Assembly (NCBI GenBank): GCA_032433595.1 | Contig: JASWJB010000095.1 | Span: 62,001-126,000 of the forward strand | Reading direction: 5' to 3' | Length of the DNA stretch: 64,000 nucleotides | DNA from: Conoideocrella luteorostrata | Lineage: Eukaryota; Ascomycota; Sordariomycetes; Hypocreales; Clavicipitaceae | In this document: positions 59,227 through 64,000 of the stretch, piece by piece | Layout: each line of letters opens with the position of its first letter | How positions within the stretch are numbered: the stretch's first letter is position 1 | The notes under the pieces: generated by a model | Databases searched by the model: none | Told to the model about the DNA's origin: nothing | The model's input: the letters and a program-made list of their open reading frames with translations, nothing else | Made by a program: the position numbers and the translations under genes

Positions 59227-60622
59227 GGGGGAATTGCTTACTGTGTTTACCGTGCAGTAAGGCTGGGGGGCGCGTAATGCTTGACTCCGCACTCGATATT
59301 GTTTCTATGGAGCATACATACTAGTTAGCGATAGCGAGCTGCGATGATGGCGTGGGAAGGTACCGCACATACGTGAATTTGTTCACGTTGGTTCAGCGCC
59401 GTCTTAGTTGTCAGCCTGCCTGCAGTACTTGGTTCGTTCCGCTAAATGAGCGATTGGGCTATCAAGCATGGGAAGGATTGTGTTATTGGTCCCACGGGCA
59501 GGAATCCAAGTAAGACGTGCACAAGATATACGGAGTAATCAGACTGTACGTGTAAATGCCCTCCAGATAGCCTGGTGTGATGTGTATCGGGCGTCTCGAT
59601 ACCTTCAAGAGACTGCTCGCATGTCCTGCGTATTGCGTATCACGTATCCCGCCCGTATCCCGCATCCCGTATTTCGTGTTTCCACAGCCAAGAGCAGCGC
59701 CGCACGGGGATGATGCGAGATCCAAGACCGCACTGTATTTATTGTATTGTATGTATTAGTTAGGTACAGAATACCACGAGCACAGTCAGTCTCTTCTTCC
59801 CCAAACCGACCGGTACGCAATGCAGACAACCCTCTCAGCTACCCACCCGTATTTTCGGCAGTCTCATCGCTAACTCGGTAGGTACGTGGTCGCAAACCGG
59901 CTCCCCCCCTCCCTCAGCGACTTCCCACAGCAGATCATAAACTAACTAACTAGGATTCAAGTTCAACAGTCCCAACAGCAAAACCACGCCCCAAGTAATC
60001 TGACAAAAAGGCGGAGGCCGGGGTTTGGGGGGCCACAACATAACACAGCACGATATAGGTTTCACAGGGGCGGGGAGGGGCCCAACCAGCAGGGCTGTTG
60101 TGACGAACCGATGTAACTGCTTGTCCAGGTCTCTATTTGCGATGAACATGCGACTCCCGTATAATGCCACCCTTGTTGATAGCTCAGACTCCTTCTTTTC
60201 AGAACAGAAAGACCTTACATTACGCCCGGAATGAACTTTGACCTTGTGATTTGGTTCTGCCAGTCAATGCCGCTGAGTTGACCCTACAACCATAGATAGT
60301 CAGTATACGTACGGAGGAGTACATGTGTCGACGACGACTGCTGCGTACTAGTATTTGCATCATCTATCGGGGGGCTAGAAGTAGTTGGTCATTGCGTAGG
60401 TTTGTGTAAGTCGCAGAACAGTCACAACATCAGTCTGCATGGTGGGAAGCAGAAACGTCTATGTGACCCCTGCGGCCAAGAGTTCACGAGACCACACGAA
60501 ACAGCCAATTGAGCTGCTATCAAAAGTCTCCACGAGCCGTTAATTGATGCATCTACAAGCGTAGGCATGCCGTCATGTTAGCCAGCATGTTAGTCCCATC
60601 CGTTATCATTAAACACATATGC

Positions 60623-60643
60623 GCGCCCAGCGCCCAGCGCCCA
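60623..60643 (+). repeat. (GCGCCCA)3 microsatellite
   Basis: Three perfect seven-base units, followed by a partial fourth. Confidence 0.85.
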
Positions 60644-62536
60644 GCCAACAATATGCCTCAACGCCGAAACCAGCAGTCATCATGAAAAAGGAGTACTCCG
60701 TCGTATTATACCATGTAATTACAGAAACATGCAATGGGGCGATTTTTTTTTGGTTCAACCCAAAGCCAACCATTCACAATTGAACCTCGACAGCACAACC
60801 GCCCCTTGAAAAAACAAAACGGCAGGCCAATCTCACAATCATTGCAACATGCGTTTGTCAGCGGCGCTGCCAACTCCCCAATTCGGCAATAATAAGATAA
60901 CTAGCTACCACCCATAAACTTTTGCTAAATCCACACCCCCCTGCCCATGACTGACTGGCCGACCAGTTCGCCCTTTCGCCCAATAACCCCCAGCTAACAC
61001 CGACTGAGTACTCGCCGAAAAGGCGGACGGCGGGCAATTCGAAAACCAGACGCTCGACGCAGAGCACAGAGCGCCCCGCAGCCCGTCGCCCGTGACGGCG
61101 TCCGTCCGGAGCTTCCCAAGAGCCCGAGACCGGGTTCAAGCTGCTTCGGTTAACCTCAGGTCAAGAAAGGCATTACCTTTACGTACGGTTTTTTGACTGT
61201 ACAGTACTCCGTACTGGTTTGTAAAAAGAAAGAAAAAAAAAGGCTCTTAGTGTGCGTGTATTTATTCCTCTAACCAGCCCTATGTCACTGTGAGACAGTC
61301 ACCCTGGTTTCCACCCGCGGATTCGGTTCCTTTCGTTGCGTGTCGGCGCCTTTTTTTTTTTTATCTTAGCAGTAGCGATCGGCCCGCTCGTGGCGCATCC
61401 AGTCGTAATAGCTGTATGGACAGAAAGATCCAGGCTGGTGCATAATAGTTCTGAATGGCCGTGTAAGACTACTAACTAAGCGACGCAAGCATGTAAGAAG
61501 CTTGTGTTCCTCTGCATGTTGACCATGTTGGTAGGGCCGGAGGGGGCTAGTCCCCAAACATCCACGGAGTGCACTCCCGTACTCCATCGGGGCGAGGAAA
61601 AAGAAAATGGAAAAAGGGGTCAAAATCAGACGTTGAAAGAATATTATGCAACAGAGAAAATGACTTCACAGTATGGACCTCAACTGGTATGAATTTCGCC
61701 CATTAGACTTTTGGCGCTGTATTGCAGAATTTCATCGAGGTCTCGCTGACTCATGCTGTCTCAGTATGTACCCGAACCATGACTAGTCCGGAGTCTCTTC
61801 CATATCTGCGCTATACCACTTTCATACAAGCACACCAAAACATCCTTTTTGTACCTTCGCTGTCTGCCGAGCGAATGCAGAGCAACCCTTTTTTTCCTTC
61901 TTTTTGTTAAAATGTCTCCAAACGTCAGCGCCAATACAACCTCTTGGCCCCAAGACGCGGCTCACGCAAAATAAGCCATGGCTTGGGCCTCGAAACCTTC
62001 TCAGCGAGGGTGTCCTGGTGTTAGTGAAGTGGGGTATTGGCCATGTCCATCATCACTGGGCTCAGCTTCGTCTCTTCTTTTCTTTCCTGCTCAGTCCGAG
62101 TTAGAATGCAATGCGTAGTGATTGCCCCATCGAAGAATGTACATACATACAGCCTCGAACCTTGATGGTTGGTAGAGCCGCAGGCTGTTAGAGTTTCCTC
62201 CCCGTGGACAAGGCAGCACGGCTGCTGTTGCGAACAGACGGCTTCGTCGTGGCGGCTGCTGACAAATTCAATAAAGAGGCTCCCAGGCTTCCAATCCTTC
62301 CAATCCAATCCAATTCGATCTTCGAACCCCAGTAGCCGCCGCCACTCAGACAGCCTCCCACAGCTAAAGCAAGGACTACTCCGCAGATGGTTAACGTCGG
62401 CCACCCCGAAGCCGGCCACACAGGGAAGCCGGCCACATTTTTCCCCTCTTTCAACACCACAACGCTTGCATTCCGACCGCGATTTCTCGTGCAATTTAAT
62501 TGCTATTAGCATAATTATTATATTTTTGGATACACA

Positions 62537-64000
62537 ATGCCTAGCTATACTGAAAATAACCTAGAAAACGCGGTATCTGACGTTGCAAGTGGCGCATCTA
62601 TCCGGAAAGCTGCAGCACTCTGGGGTATACCAAGAACAACGCTTCAAGATCGAATTAAAGGTGCACAAGCAAGGGCAGATGCACATGAACATCAACAACG
62701 TCTTTCTCAAAAGGATGAAAAAAGCCTCGTCAAATGGATCCAATCCCAGGTATCATTGAATGTGCCTATCACACATCAACAGCTCCGCAGCTTTGTCTCA
62801 CACATTCTGGTCAAGGGAGGAGACCTTGAACCTATCGGAAAAAATTAGGTTACAGGCTTCTTAAGGCGTCACCCGGAAATATCAACAAAGAAAGGCAAGC
62901 GAATAGATTCCTGCCGTATTAATGGCGCATCTGCTGATACAATAAAGACCTTCTTTGTGCTTCTCGAGGCAAAGGCTCTAAAGCTAATTCCACCGCGAAA
63001 TCGGTACAATATGGACGAGGTAGGTGTTCAAGAGGGCCAGGGCAGCAATGGCCTAGTTCTTGGGCACTCGCAAATACGGATTATTATCAGGAAACACCCT
63101 GGAGGGCGATTTTGGACTACAATTATTGAGTGTATTAGCGCAGATAGCAAGGTCCTTAGCCCGCTGGTTATTTTTAAGGGAGAAAGCGTACAGCAGCAAT
63201 GGTTCCCTGATAATATGGATTAATATCGCAAGTGGCACTTTACGGCATCACTAAATGGCTGGTCATCTAATGAAATTAGCCTGGCTTGGCTACGAGAGGT
63301 CTTTATCCCGGAGACTAAGCCAGCTAAGCAATCAGAGCCACGGCTACTAATCCTAGATGGCCACGGCAGTCATATGACTAACGAATTTATGCTAGAATGC
63401 TTTAAAAATAATATATTCCTTCTTTTCTTACCGGAACACTTATCGCATGTGTTACAGCCACTTGATGTTGGGGTATTTAGCCCGGTCAAGACTAGCTATC
63501 GCACTTTAATCATGGACCTTCAATTATCGTACAATTCAGCACATATAAATAAAATCCTCTTCCTTAAATATTATTACAAGGCCCGGCTAGCCAGAATCAC
63601 AAAAAAAAATATCCTATCTGGGTGGAAAGCTACGGGACTTTAGCTAGTCAATGTGGCGAGACCTCTTCTCTCAAAATTACTAGCATCTGCTGATAAGCCT
63701 CTTCAAGCAACGCCTCAAATCCCTGAAAAGCAGCAGGAAGACCTTCTCAAGACCCCTCAGCGAGGCAGTTATATTCAGCAACTAATTAACCGAGTTATTC
63801 CTCCTAGTCAGATAGACCTAACAGCTCGTCAATTATTTCGGAAGATCCGGAAGGGAATTGACGATAAAAACATCCAGCTAGTACGCGCAGAGCAGGAAAT
63901 TCGTGATCTTAGGCATCAAGTTAATGCTCACAAACCAAGGAAGAAGCAGAAGGTCGAGCATAACCCTAATAAAAAATTCGCGAATATTGAAGATGTTGAA
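62537..64000 (+). mobile_element. pogo/Tigger-type DDE transposon, transposase broken by three stops, runs off the right edge
   Basis: One frame from ATG at 62537 to the window end codes a pogo-type transposase. It has a psq-like helix-turn-helix (ASIRKAAALWGIPRTTLQDR), a CENP-B/Tc5-type second DNA-binding region (LVKWIQSQ, PITHQQL, GFLRRHPEI) and a DDE_1 catalytic core: NMDEVGVQEG (first Asp), LLILDGHGSH (second Asp) and EHLSHVLQPLDVGVFSP. A basic coiled tail follows (IRDLRHQVNAHKPRKKQK). Three in-frame stops interrupt it at 62846-62848 (TAG), 63221-63223 (TAA) and 63641-63643 (TAG), with no frameshift. Family context suggests tryptophan, a polar residue and tryptophan at these sites. The copy cannot make full-length transposase. 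Left terminal repeat and target site were not found; the right end is outside. Confidence 0.85.

Larger units (their letters stand above)
57103..62536. other. 5.4-kb gene-free region with short repeats
   Basis: I find no supported gene. Open frames reach 163 codons but none has motifs, splice logic or a signal peptide. It contains four exact TACTCCGTA words (58391, 59144, 59529, 61205), GCATG and GCGCCCA microsatellites, a 35-base tandem duplication and many GTATTGTA-type words. It runs up to the transposon at the right edge. Confidence 0.5.

Noticed and set aside
62021..62512. 163-codon minus-strand open frame
   Set aside because: No recognisable motif or conserved-looking text; cysteines are scattered. 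Treated as chance.
1..64000. tRNA, rRNA or CRISPR features
   Set aside because: I looked for GGTTCGA-type B boxes with a matching A box and for regular spacer arrays and found none I could support; the genome is eukaryotic, so CRISPR is not expected.

Overview
The window is nuclear DNA of a filamentous ascomycete, most likely a sordariomycete of the Hypocreales type. The evidence is short GT-AG introns (about 48-211 nt) with CTAAC/CTGAC-like branch sites, pyrimidine-rich 5' leaders, and fungal families such as an NPS6/SidD-type NRPS, Asterix, Sos7, a hydrolase-NB-TPR NLR-like protein and a pogo-type transposon. I rebuilt exon structures by hand. For every multi-exon gene listed, the exon phases close on one open frame. 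Species cannot be fixed from sequence alone.

Left part (1-8.2 kb): the 3' part of a large uncharacterised gene cut by the left edge; a compact Asterix (UPF0139) gene; a 53-residue secreted peptide gene; and a short-chain dehydrogenase. Then comes a fungal NLR-like gene (8.25-11.63 kb, minus): an alpha/beta-hydrolase domain, an NB-ARC-type NTPase and seven 42-residue TPR units.

Centre (12.3-34.8 kb): an extracellular hydroxamate siderophore and iron cluster of six genes. They are a SidF-type N5-hydroxyornithine acyltransferase, a ferric reductase, the NRPS SidD/NPS6 (A-T-C-degenerate A-T-C) and an ABC exporter-type transporter (SitT-like), all on the minus strand, then an enoyl-CoA hydratase (SidH-like) and an MFS siderophore transporter on the plus strand. 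SidF and SidH both end in the peroxisomal signal SRL, matching the peroxisomal acyl-supply branch known in Aspergillus. GATA-type sites (TGATAA; two exact ATCTGATAA) lie upstream of cluster genes and suggest iron repression by a SreA-like factor. Hydroxyornithine is presumably made elsewhere (sidA is not here). In this scheme SidH and a CoA ligase supply the acyl-CoA, SidF acylates the ornithine, the NRPS joins the units by ester bonds, and the transporters and reductase handle export, uptake and iron release.

Right part (36.5-57.1 kb): a secreted cell-surface protein with a collagen-like Gly/Gln/Asn tail, an S1/P1 nuclease, a PQ-loop vacuolar amino-acid transporter, aspartate-semialdehyde dehydrogenase, a PA-TM-RING ubiquitin ligase, an F-box-like protein, an SR-rich splicing-type protein and the kinetochore protein Sos7. 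From 57.1 to 62.5 kb I find no gene, only short repeats and a recurring 9-mer (TACTCCGTA). The window ends in a pogo/Tigger-type DDE transposase with three in-frame stops, each explicable by a CpA-to-TpA (RIP-like) change.
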